Of a stretch of 64,000 nt of DNA, positions 47,883 to 58,815 are shown in pieces (the stretch's first letter is position 1; the number at the start of each line of letters is the position of its first letter). The DNA lies in NCBI GenBank assembly GCA_003415625.1, contig PYIU01000011.1, forward strand, positions 2,059,001-2,123,000, read 5' to 3'. The notes under the pieces are model-generated. The model was not told the origin of the DNA. It was given only the letters and a program-made list of their open reading frames with translations, and made no database searches. This DNA is from Aquanectria penicillioides. Its lineage: Eukaryota; Ascomycota; Sordariomycetes; Hypocreales; Nectriaceae. A program made the position numbers and the translations under genes.

Positions 47883-49830
47883 ATGACCCTGCATTTATTT
47901 ACAGTGTGATTCACCTGGGAGGTGAAACCGCGGAGAGATGTGATGTTTTGCACAGATTGTTGAAGGAGTCTGCGTTTCTAGAGGGGTCTTTCCCTAGTTG
48001 CACAATCCTGGAATTAAGTATGCGTTGGCTGAGTTTATAAATAAATCATTTGATTTACCATCTGCCCTTATAAATGGATCGTCGTGAATGCATTGAATGA
48101 GAAGGCATCCCAAATTATCGTATCCATATCTGTGCAATGCCCTGCTTCATGGCTCAAACAGCCCGGAGGAAAACCACTATGCTGTGGCTTAAATGGGCTC
48201 GCTTTTTAGATTCTTCGGACTTTGCTCACATGACTTTCGAAGGCGCGTGGGTGTGCATTGCGCTCGTGAATGAGGGAGGCTTGTCTGTAAATATGTTGTC
48301 AGTATGATAGGCATCTAATCGCGCAATCATAGGAGGTGGAATTTTCAGCTTTAAAATATCCAGCCAGACCACTCACCAGATAAAAGCACACAGAGGTGAG
48401 AACCCCGCTGTTACCCGTCCCCGGAGTATTTCTGGTACCACGGCAGCAACCTGTTCCTAGTGGTGGCCAATGTTGCGCCAAGCTTCACATAGTCTGGACT
48501 TGGCAGCTGGCAATGTGGCTGCATGGGGAGTATAAATACAAGGAAGTGGTCAGACCCATGCTATTATGTTTGTTTGGAGTGAATATAATTGTTTTGATGT
48601 ATTGTTGACAGGAATCGTATAGGACATTCCCACTTGCGTCATATTTCGACAAAGAGGCGTTGTAGTCGGCACGGCTGCTGCGGGCATTACTCATTTCTTG
48701 CATCGACAGACCACTTGATATTCTAAAAGTTTTCAAGTTGTCACAAGTCACATCAGGTCAATTGCCAGAACCACATCTCGGATCTCCGCAACAGCTCAAA
48801 GACGTGATTTGAGTCTGTAGACCTGCGGATCGGCGGCATCTTTTATGGGTCCAGAGGGAATGTTGCGGCGCAGCAATCAAATGCCCACCAGCCGCCGCCC
48901 TCCAACTCAATTGTCAGGACGGTTGATTGCTCGACAGCTTGAGCCTCGGCCGTGAAACTCTATGGCGACCCCTGTAGAAGAAGTCGGACCACTTTGGTTG
49001 AAAGGCGCGTCTGGGCCTCTGAATCCCCCAGACATGGGCTGCATTACCGGCCTGGGTGACGAGGGTTTACACGTTGAGAGTTGGTTGGGCGGCCTCGATA
49101 GACGATACGGGAGAAACTACAATTTGCCCAAAAGACGACGACTCAAAAGTCAACTCACACGTCACTATATGCTATGGGATGGGAGTATTTCAAGTTTGTT
49201 GCCCCTAGCATGCCCCGACTGTGTCGGTCTGTTGGGCGCAGGGGCAGGGCGGAATTGAGGCCTCGAACAGCTGGCGGAGCCCTGGCATGGGGATGGGACG
49301 GAACTCGTCTGATTGGCCAAGTAGACTCTAGACAATTGCTGTCGGCTTCAGCTGATGCCGAAAAGAGACAAGAGCCCATGTCTAGCGGTGCAATAGCGCG
49401 CGCCACAGCCTTCAGAAGCTGCACGCCGGGCGTCGGGATTTGGGACAGGTCGCACAATGTGTTTTGGGCGAAGCGACGGTCGGCTACGGAGCATCTGGGT
49501 CTGGGAGGGAGCGGAGAGGGGGCAGAGGAGAGGAGAGGAGGCTCTCTGTGAGGCAAATCGAGTCTGTGCCGCTGGCGCTGGCAGGGGGAATATCAGATCT
49601 TGTCATGCTATTTATCTCCGCTGGTGGCCGTTGCAGCCATTACGATGCCTCAAGCCTCACTACCCGACTGAACCAAGCCAAGCCAAACTACTGAACGACA
49701 AGCCCTCATTTCCGTCTTGATCCCTGCGTCGGATCCCTCCGATCCCAGATTGTCAAAGCCGACTGTTGCTGGCAGAAACATCGTGGGACTTGCTCAACAC
49801 GCAGTGCCGCGAGTCGGTAATATCGCGACA
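47883..49830. other. Long intergenic region upstream of the Q-rich gene
   Basis: Nearly 2 kb without a supported gene. The GC-rich, G/A-rich part at 49240-49560 produces overlapping open frames on both strands that look like composition effects. A long 5' untranslated leader for the downstream gene is plausible. Confidence 0.4.
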
Positions 49831-49850
49831 ATGGCCAGTCCACCACCACC

Positions 49851-49884
<34 letters not shown>

Positions 49885-50098
49885 GCTCAGATGCAGCAAT
49901 CCTTCGCCAACATGAACATCTCCCCACAGCCCGTGGTTCGCAAAGCCGTCGCTAGAAAAGCCGTCAATTCCGCCGTCGCCATCGCCGCCCTCACTCCCCG
50001 CTCTCGCCCAGTCTCTGTTGCCATGACGCCTTCAACGGCTTCACCTTCACCTTCGCCTTTACAACAGCAGCCCCCACCAGCAGGGAGTCCTCAGCCTA

Positions 50099-50136
<38 letters not shown>

Positions 50137-51800
50137 CAGCCAGGCCAGAGCACTCAGCATGTGCAGCAAGGACCATATGTTCAGCCCGTTCAGGCTCAGC
50201 CGCAGCCACAGCAGTTCCAGCAAACTGAGCAGCCCCAGAATGCCATGCCCACGCCCACGCCCACGCCCACTCCCACCCCCCAGCAGCAATCTTCTACCCC
50301 GGCTCCGGAGCTGGAGCGCATCATGAGCTACAGCAGCAATCACTCGGTGTCGTCGAGAAACAGTGGGCGGTCCAGCATCAGCGGAAATGCTGCTGTAATG
50401 ACGCCCACTACGCCCCTCACATCTGCTGGCACAGTGACCAGTCCCATGTGGCAATTGGATGGGACGCCAGTAACCACAACGCAGCCAACGCAGTCAACAC
50501 CCAATAATAGCATTAACGTAGCACCCGGCGAATCATCTGGGCTGCTGTGCCACCACTGCAAAACCTGTAGGATTAGAGGCTATCATCACTAAATGGTGTT
50601 GTGTTGAGCAGCGTAACTGATTCATTTCTAGACATCCCAACAAACGTCTCTATTTACAGTTGCCTTGTCTGCAGCACTGCCCGCATTCAGACCCAATTCT
50701 GCGTTAGGTGTTTTACCGCCGACGCAATTAGCACCTCTCACCCCCATGACAAGACCTACTATGTTACAAACTCAGACTTGCTTGTCCAGCTGCAAAGCCC
50801 AGCCTTCCCGGCGCAGCAATGGTCATGCAGGAAGAACGTTGCCGGCAGAATATGGTACACGCACAAAGTATCAGGTTACAAGACACACGTGAAACCGGTG
50901 TCATCGGCGTCGGATATTGTTGGCTCGATTGCCTTACCAGCTGGATGGCATGAGCGCAGGACCACTGAGGGCCAAACATTCTACTTTAACAGCGCCACAA
51001 GCAACAGTTCATGGACCAAGCCACCGGGATCTCTGCCAGATGGATGGAAGCAAGTCAAGACTCCCGACATGGAGCCATTCTATGTCAATGAAACCTTGGG
51101 ACTTTCAACATGGGACCGGCCGGGCCAGCAACCAAAGCCAAGACCACGCCATCAAGGGACTATTTCGCTATCAGAAGCTACTAAGCGCACCTTGACGAGC
51201 GGGACAAACGCCATGGTCTCGGCAACAAAATCTGGTATTAGGGCCGCAAACAACATGTCCACCCTCAGTGATGTCCCTGATCTCTCCAATGCAGGACTGA
51301 TGACTGTAACTAAGACGGCCGCGAAGCTCACAGGCGCAAGCGTCATCATTGCCGGCAAGAAGATGGGCAAGCTGGGAAAGAAGAAGAATCTCAAGAAGAT
51401 TGGCCAGTATCTCAACCAGGCCGGAACCGTAGCTGCCGTCACAAACACCATTGCAAACGCCGGCGACGGCGGGTATTCTTCTGGCGACGACGACGGACAG
51501 GATTCATTGATAATGCAAAACGTGCAACAAGGCCTCAACACGGCAATGCGGCAACAGCAGCTCCAGAATGCGCAGCAACTCAGACAGCAGAACGCCGCTG
51601 CACAACAGATGCAGCTTCGACTCCTGCAACAGGCAGCTCATCAGCAGAAACTGCAGCAGGCTCAAGCTGCCCAAGCTATTCAGGCTGCCCAGGCGAACCA
51701 GGCAGCTCACACTCAACAGGCAATCCTGCAGCAGCAACAGGCCCAGAGCCAGCAGGCTGCGTATCAACTGCACCTACAACAGCAACAATTCCAGCAATAT

Positions 51801-51846
<46 letters not shown>

Positions 51847-53324
51847 AACAACAACAACAACAAAACCAACAGCCGATACCTGGCCAACAGCAGAACCAGC
51901 AACAACAACCTCCAGTACAAGGCCAAGCACCTGTGCACGGCCAACAGCCAGCTCAGTACCAGCAAACTGTGCCACAGCAACAGACCATGCATCAACAACA
52001 ACCCTACATCCAGCAGAACCAGGAACAGACTCAGCATCAGCAACCGACTGAACATCATGAGCCCACCCAACATCAACAACCAACGCATAACCAAGAACCA
52101 GTCGAGCATCAGCAGCCTGTTCATAATCAACAGCCCGTTCATCAACAGCAACCTACGCAGACTCAGCACCAGCAGCCGATTCATAACCAAGAGCCCATCC
52201 AAAACCAACAACCTACGCACAACCAGCAACCTATGCAGAACCAGCAACCGATTCACCAAGAGCCAATCCAAAACCAACTACCGATGCAGAACCAACAGCA
52301 ACCGTATCAGTCTCAACCCGGAAACGGTTCCCAGCAGCCTGCCTATCAACAACCTACTTATCAACAACCCACTTATCAACAACCTGCCTATCAACAACAG
52401 CCAGCTCAACAACAACAACAGCCAGCTCAACAGCAACAACAGCCAGCTCAACAGCAACAACAGCCAGCTCAACAGCAGCAACAGCCAGCTCAACAGCAAC
52501 AACAGCCAGCTCAACAGCAACAACAGCCAGCTCCAGGGCAATACCAACCCCAAGAACAGCCGCCTTACGACCAGAATGCCTCTGGTGAGCAGAGTTCTGT
52601 CTCACAGCTGCTACAGGATATCCACTCCCAGTACCAGAACGCTGCCAATCAGTCACAAAACCAACAATTTCTGCAGCAAAATCAAGCCTCGCAGTTGAAT
52701 CAACAACCAGTTGCACAACAGTACAATATTCAACCAGACCAGGCCCAGCAGATACCTGGTCAGGACACAGTGCCCATGCAACAACCTGCGGATTATTCTC
52801 AAACTTGGGCCCAATATCAGCAGCAAGATCCGTCGCAGGCGATGCAGCAGCCAGTCCAACCGCTCTTCTCCCAACCGGACCAGCAGACCACGATTCAAAG
52901 TGACATTTACGTTGACAATAACAACGTGATTGTCGAGAACCAGCAGACCATGGTTGGTATAGACCAGAATGGACAGCAGACCACTATAGTGGATCAAACA
53001 ATAATAATCAACGACCCCAGTCAAAACGCCATGCAATTCAACGAGAGCATTGTCACCATGCAGGACCCAACTCAGTCGTCGCTTGACATGGCACCATTCC
53101 AAGTCCAACCGCAAAACGACTTCAGCTTCAGCTCTGTCTTGGGTTTGACGTCCGCGGACCCGACTTCAATGACTGGTCTCGATCCGCTATCCATGGACTC
53201 TACTCAACTTGATTCGACAGGTGGATCCCTAGGCTTTGATTCGATATTCTCTGATCCATCCTTGATGGGCTGTTCGGCGGATGACAGCATATCGTCCTCG
53301 GTCGACGTATCAGGGTTGATTTAA
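49831..53324 (+). CDS. Very glutamine-rich protein with two WW domains
   Basis: Protein of 1142 residues in two exons (49831-50566, 50632-53324). Order: short poly-Q, a Ser/Thr/Pro-rich segment, a second poly-Q tract, PTPTPTPTP, then a Cys-rich segment (CHHCKTY, YSCLVCSTAR, QFCVRCF) that could bind zinc. WW domain 1 (about 347-376) is LPAGWHERRTTEGQTFYFNS ending SSWTKPP. WW domain 2 (about 380-408) is LPDGWKQVKTPDMEPFYVNE ending STWDRP; both Trp and Pro signature residues are kept. A Gly/Ala/Lys-rich stretch (IAGKKMGKLGKKKNLKK) precedes about 500 residues dominated by Q, N, P and H. The C-terminus is less repetitive and acidic. WW domains bind Pro-rich ligands; the protein itself has many PxxP runs. 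The Q/N content suggests condensate or prion-like behaviour (inference). Confidence 0.85.
49855..49882 (+). repeat. CAG microsatellite encoding poly-Q
   Basis: Uninterrupted CAG triplets close to the start codon of the Q-rich WW gene. Pure CAG runs are prone to length change. Confidence 0.85.
50101..50140 (+). repeat. CAG/CAA microsatellite encoding poly-Q
   Basis: Ten or so CAG triplets followed by CAA/CAG, giving the second poly-Q tract of the WW protein. Confidence 0.85.
51803..51862 (+). repeat. CAG/CAA microsatellite encoding poly-Q
   Basis: The longest glutamine tract of the WW protein (about 20 Q): CAG triplets first, then mostly CAA. Confidence 0.85.
52398..52533 (+). repeat. Tandem 21-base repeat encoding PAQQQQQ
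   Basis: Six near-identical 21-base units, each coding for the heptapeptide PAQQQQQ, differing mainly by CAA/CAG exchange. It lies inside the Q-rich WW gene and is a likely site of copy-number change between strains. Confidence 0.85.
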
Positions 53325-54264
53325 ACATGGAATGGGATATTCCATTGGTTGGTGTTGAGGCTGGTCCACTCCGCGATGATATTCGTCTGAGAATGTCCGT
53401 CGTCTTAATCTATGTATATATTACAAAACCTTGGTAGCCTCACACTCCGAGCGCACTTCTCAAAGGTGTCGCATTACGTCCGGATTATGATTGATGCGAT
53501 ATTTATTAATCTCCCCCACACGTTTTCTACAAGTTCAAACAAGTTTAATCTATCCAAGCTGAGCCTAAACCCAAATACAAGGATATTTCGGAGTCGTTTT
53601 GGAAAAGCCAGGGTCCAATGTGCCTCACCTTAACCATGTTAAAGTTTCGGTCGCGTTACCCGTGGGCCGTGATACGCTGTTTCACGATCTTGGCGCTCCA
53701 CTCCGAACACCATGTCGTGTTTGAGGAGCGTCCAAGCGGGAAGAACATGACGGACGGACGAATTCCGGAAGAGCTACCGAACAACGGAGGGAAAATGCTG
53801 TCAACTCAATGGAACACATCAAGCGGGGAGGCTATTCCAAGCACGAGTTTCTCAGCAAGGTCAACATGGCTATGCTTGTTGGATATTGTGTTTGTGCGAT
53901 CTGGGTGCGTCAGCCTTGAAAAATGCTCTCACTTGCCTAAAATCTAGTGTGAAGGAAGTTTTCGGGCAAGAGGACACCGACAAGGGACCACGGACTGGGA
54001 ACAACCAGGAACTCTTGTCATCTATGGCCAAACGGTGGGTCGACTGCCCCCTGGGAGTTGTGCCTAGACATGGCTTTGCCAAGGGTATTTGTTTCACACC
54101 AGGGCTCAAATACGAAGATGAGGTGACATAAAGGCTCGAGATCTTGCTCACATCGAGACAAAATTTCTTTCAGAACAAGTCATTTACATTCTTTCAAGCT
54201 CTATTGGCCTTTCATTCTTTTCAAACCTCCTGGTTTGAGTCTCGTTTCTTTCAAATCTTTCAAG
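53325..54264. other. Intergenic, ending in a pyrimidine-rich leader
   Basis: 3' flank of the Q-rich gene and promoter of the M35 peptidase. The last 90 bases before 54265 are rich in TTTC/CTTTC, a common feature of strongly expressed fungal genes. No further gene is seen. Confidence 0.45.
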
Positions 54265-55376
54265 ATGAAGTTTTTGAATTGTCTTGCCTTCGCCGCTCTG
54301 GCAGCGGCTGTCCCTGTGATTGATTCGCGGGATCTGGCCCCTCTGGATGTCAAGATCCGACAAGAGGGCAACTCCAAGATCAAGGCTGTCATTTTCAACC
54401 GTGGCCTTTCCGACCTTAGGCTTTTGAGAACGGGCAGCATTCTTGATTCTGCCGGTGTCGAAAAGGCCCAGGTGTATTCTCGAGGTACTTCGTCACTGTT
54501 CATATGAATGAATAATTACTAACGAGCCTAGCAGCCGACCGAGTCCCGTTCAAGGGTGTTCGTGTTTATGTTGGTTTTGAAAATCTCCCTGAAGGTGCTT
54601 TTATCAACCTCCTTGCTGGTCGATCCGTCGAGAGCGAATTTGACATTGCCGAGCTTCATGACCTCTCGGAACGAAGCAACTATAAGATTGAGGCAGCTGG
54701 ATCTTTCCGATACGCAGAACGAGGCTCCACGGATATTTCAGGTTCCATTTCCTACCGCTCCAACAGCATCGACATCGATGTTGATGTGGAGCAAGCATCC
54801 CAAACGCACCAGGCCTATCATGCCAACCGGGCCATGAAGCGTTCAAAAGTCGGTAGCGGCTGCACCGGAAACAAGCTAGTCATGGCAAACAAGGCACTTT
54901 CAAACTGCGCCTCGCGTTCTCAGATGGCATACGAGGCTGCTTTGAATGGCACCAGCCAGAAGATGGAGGAATACTTCAAGTCTTCAACCCAGGAGACCCG
55001 GCAAACCGTGGCCAAGGTGTACAAGACCATCGTATCCGAATGCTCCACCACAGACTCGGGCACAACTCGCTACGAATGCACCGACATTGACAACTACTGC
55101 ACTTCATCAGGCGCAACTGCTTACGCGGAAGTCAACGTGGGCGCAACGGTTTACTGCGATCCCTATTGGACGACGGAATCCTTGAGCGCTCAGTGCCACT
55201 CTGGAGATCAGGCTGGTATTACGATTCATGAAATGAGTCATCTGACCCAAGTCAAGGGAACTGATGATTACGATGGCTATGGGTATGAATTTGTACGCAG
55301 CTTGACTGCAGCGCAGAACATCAACCATGCAGATACATATATGCTCTTTGCCAATGCCATCCAAGTTGGATGCTAG
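54265..55376 (+). CDS. Deuterolysin (M35, aspzincin) metalloprotease
   Basis: Secreted zinc protease of 353 residues in two exons (54265-54484, 54535-55376). The signal peptide is MKFLNCLAFAALAAAVPVID. A prodomain (DLAPLDVKIRQEGNSKIKAV, VPFKGVRVYVGFENL, FDIAELHDLSERSNYKIEAA) precedes a likely dibasic processing site, AMKRSKVG, which would free the mature enzyme. The catalytic motif is ITIHEMSHLTQVKGTDDYDG (HExxH, then the GTxD region carrying the third ligand). The usual GTxDxxYG appears as GTDDYDGYG, one residue longer. Cysteines for the disulphides are kept, and the protein ends NAIQVGC as family members do. It should act at acidic to neutral pH on basic proteins, if like its relatives. Confidence 0.93.
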
Positions 55377-55460
55377 TTAGATAGCTACAAACCGGGGCAT
55401 TGTGCCTATACCTGTCGTGCACGTAGAATACAGAGGTAGATGGCATATCCTACCATTTTC

Positions 55461-56677
55461 TTACTTGGGATACAAGCCTTGTTCCACTGGTGCATTCCTT
55501 ATTTGATCCGCTTGAATCTCATCGAGTAGAGCATTCCCCTCGTAATCCTCTAGACCAAGATCCAAGTATCCCCTAATGGCCCATTTTCTAGGAGAAATGA
55601 ATAGGGATTTTCCATTTATGCTCCGGTCGCTAAAGATCCGCAACGCACATTGTGCAGCATCTTCTGCTGTTGCAAACTCAACCCCAGACTCTTTAACGTG
55701 ATCGAATTGCTCGTCTGAAAGAATCTTTGTTCGGATGTACCTGGGCAATGCAGTTAGCTATACCAGTTTACATAAACCAGGGGCGGAGAAGTTGTTACCA
55801 TGGTGCGATGACATTAACTCGAGAGCCACAGAAAAATGCCATCCTTCTCAAACTGTGCATTATACCCCTAACAGCCCATTTCGTGCTGCAGTATTGGGTG
55901 CTTCTGGGTACATCGAGAAAGCCTGCACCAGAGCTTATCAAAATAAGGCAAGTATCCTCTTGCTGATCATTTGGTTCAGTGCCGTTCTGAGAAATGAAGT
56001 GGTGCAGTGCCAGCTTTGTTGTGTATAGGGCACCATTGAGATTGACATCAATGATGCTCAAGTCCGGCTTTTTAGGTGTTTGATCAGCCCCTAGAGCAAG
56101 TCAGCCAAAATCTTCTAGTTATCAAGACGAGGCGTTTTACCATCAAATGCGAATACATCATCGTCGTGAGTAATCCCTGCGTTAGCTATCACATAGTCGA
56201 TCCTGCCAGATGGAGAGAATGCCTTTGCTTGTTGGAACAGGCTTAGCTGGTCGGCCCATTTTGTGACATCGCACGGGACAAACTTCGTGCTAGTAGCATT
56301 GGCGTTATTATGAAAACTTGAATTGTTTTTTTGGTTCCTTACCCTTCTAGTTGACCCGACAACTTTTGGCCGTTAGCTGGGTTTCTGTCACCGATGATGA
56401 CCGTGACCCTACAGGTGTTAGCATTGTGGTTGGTTTCTTTGAACGGGAAGACGGACTTTGCTTCATGCAGAGCTCGCACATAGGCTTCGCCAATACCAGT
56501 TGCACCTATGAAAAGGTTAGTATATATTTCCAGCAGGCTTCTATCCAATCCACGAAACCCCGGGTCAAATCGGTGATGCCACGTACCTCCTGTTATCACG
56601 GCCGTCTTCCCCGCAAGGGTCGCCGTATCAAAGTCAATATTGCAATTCACGCGAGTAGCAGCAGAACCAAAGGTCAT
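55461..56677 (-). CDS. Short-chain dehydrogenase/reductase
   Basis: NAD(P)-dependent oxidoreductase. The ATG is at 56675-56677 (MTFGSAATRVNCNIDFDT), stop TAA at 55461. Exons join across introns at conserved points: LAGKTAVITGG then ATGIGEAYVRALHEA gives the cofactor motif TGGATGIG. Next come KVTVIIGDRNPANGQKLSGQ, TKFVPCDVTKWADQL and IDYVIANAGITHDDDVFAFD (NAG motif). The active site is LILISSGAGFLDVPRSTQYC followed by STKWAVRG (Ser, and YxxxK). The end is VNVIAPW, YIRTKILSDEQ and a C-terminal tail QGLYPK. Six exons with no break. The overall form resembles 15-hydroxyprostaglandin dehydrogenase-like classical SDRs; the substrate is unknown. Confidence 0.88.
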
Positions 56678-57209
56678 TTTTCCGGATGATATGTTATGTG
56701 GTAGTCATTTATGACAGAGAGGGCATATATCACAGCTCATTCATCATGTTGAGATAGCTTAATATATACCCATGTCACTAAGCATCGCATCAGCCCATCT
56801 CGGGCCGAGATGATCAACAATCTTGCAAGCCACATTCCACAAAACAAGCATGGTTACAAATCTCTATTTCGCATAAACGGGCGCTGCCTTTCATTTACCT
56901 GCATACAAATCATCGTTCAAGTCACCCGGCGTGACGTAAGTCGGCCCTTTGGTGAGGGAACCTACCAGTGTTGCAACTCAAGGCCCTCGATCAACGTGAT
57001 TCTGGCCATGTCCACAAATCAGACGATGTGGGGGTGTCATCAAGTTGCATTAGCCTCTCGGTCGGCCCCAAACTCTGCTTCACCCAGCACACTAAACCAG
57101 AAGAGGGCCAGACTGTCATCAGTCTGCATAAATAGTTATCTCCCCACATTCCCTCGCATGCTGTACGGCTTTCATCTCAGTCAAGATTCTGTTACTAGTA
57201 GAGACTCAC
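56678..57209. other. Intergenic between divergent genes
   Basis: Must carry promoters of the SDR (minus) and of the bZIP gene (plus). I see no clear regulatory motif. Confidence 0.4.
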
Positions 57210-58175
57210 ATGATGGAACAAGTGCCCAATCTCGATGCCCATATGTGGGCTATAGCCCCCATGCCGCAGCAGCATGACATCCTTGACCCCGGTGATGATT
57301 GGACCGGCATCACCAACAGCAGCGACAGAAGAAAGCTGCAGAACCGGATAAACCAAAGGGCCTTGAGTATGAACCCGTTCAGTAGCCCCCGAATGGTGCA
57401 GTATGTCGGCTAACCATGCGCCAAGGAAGACGCAAGCGTGGCTTGCTCAAGGGAACCGCCGTACAAGTATATAACCACATCCAAATGACGCACCTACGGG
57501 GGCTGCAATGCAGTCATGGCTAACAACTTCCAGCTCGTCTGTCACGAAGATCAGACCCACGAAGGTAAACCAATCAACGCCAAGCGTAGACAAGCCACAG
57601 CAGACATCATAAAGCGTCTCGCTGACGATGCCTACCTCCGCTACCTCAAGACAGCCCCGTGTCTGTCTCATCTGCTCACTGTAATACATGTCAACCTTGT
57701 CAATGCCTTGGCCGGCAACGCAACAGCACTGGGCTTGTCTGACACATGGACATTATGCGAAGCCGTGTCGCCATTCGGACAACCTGGGCCCCAGCTTGAA
57801 TCGTGGCTAAAACGCCTTCCCTATTTCCCTTCCAACCTACAACCAACCGAACTTCAGCAGACGACCCCACACCATCCGTGGATCGACCTGTTTCCGATCC
57901 CACGTTTTAGAGACAATGTCCTTCTCGCGTGTCTTAGAGACGAACAGTTTGACGAAGACGGGCTGTGTTCCGACTTGGTCGAGATGAAGGCCGGAGACGA
58001 CACCGAAATTCCCTCATTAATCGTCTGGAGTGACCCGTGGGATACTCTGGGCTGGGAAGTGAATGTTCCATTTTTGAGAAAATGGGGATATCTGCTGCAT
58101 GGTTGTCAACAACTGCTTGAATCGACAAACTACTGGCGACAACAAAGAGGAGAAAAAATATTGAGGATTCATTGA
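57210..58175 (+). CDS. bZIP-like regulator with DUF3425 domain (internal splicing uncertain)
   Basis: Putative fungal transcription factor. The ATG at 57210 leads to DDWTGITNSSDRRKLQNRIN followed by QRAL, which is the bZIP basic region of DUF3425 proteins (N-x-x-x-QRA pattern). An intron from about 57366 splices to RRRKRGLLKG. The C-terminal exon (from about 57516) is the DUF3425 domain: HLLTVIHVNLVNALAGNATA, HPWIDLFPIPRFRDNVLLAC, LIVWSDPWDTLGWEVN and FLRKWGYLLHGCQQLLESTN. The second junction, about 57430-57513, cannot be fixed by eye: the direct frame meets a stop, and a donor at about 57438 is one option. No leucine heptads are visible, as usual in this class. Confidence 0.7.
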
Positions 58176-58815
58176 AACATCATTCGAATGGCAAAATAAT
58201 TTTTTTTTCAATATGATGTAGAACGACAATGCATTCGTGTATGAAGTCGTGGGCACTATCCTTAGCTCGTGACCTCACATGCTGATATGCCGCGCATTGT
58301 TTGTGTCTTCACTCAATTCTCACAGAAAAAGAGGAACCAGCCAAAGTATCAAACGGCTCAATAAGCCCACAAGACAGTCTACGTGAGCAGCTACTCTCTC
58401 AGGCCCAATCGTTGTTCTGAAACGAACCAATCCACGTCAAGGACAGTTTAATGAAGAGGATGCAGCCCCTGGCAGAGACAGACAAGGAGCGCACTAACCA
58501 GAAAGAGAAAGAAGTCACCGGCCCCACAGACTGTCGGATGGTGATCGGATCTTTCCCACTGAATTGAGTCTGGTCTGTGCTAGAATAGCATTGATTCCAG
58601 AGTCTCTACGAATCAATAGGGCAAATAATCAAACCAAGCGGATTTCTCACGGAACGATGGAAAGAAAACCCTTGCATGAGGGTTTGGGTCAAAGGGGCTT
58701 TCTGGATATAAAAGGGACTGAAGAATTTGAATGGCGGCATTCTACTCCAACTCTGTCCATTCTGCCTACCTCCCAGACCTACTGATCATGCATAGCCAAA
58801 ATACTTTTCTCAGAT
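58176..58815. other. Intergenic / acetyltransferase promoter
   Basis: Contains a TATA-like element at 58707-58714. Otherwise no gene or repeat. Confidence 0.4.
58707..58714 (+). promoter_or_regulatory. TATA box of the acetyltransferase gene
   Basis: TATAAAAG about 110 bases before the ATG at 58816, a good match to the TATA consensus. Confidence 0.5.

Noticed and set aside
49174..49551. Overlapping long frames on both strands upstream of the Q-rich gene
   Set aside because: They arise from G/A-rich composition, have no family motif and are probably part of the leader or promoter.
51774..52553. Long Leu-rich minus-strand frames opposite the Q-rich gene
   Set aside because: They are the reverse complement of CAG/CAA repeats, not real proteins.
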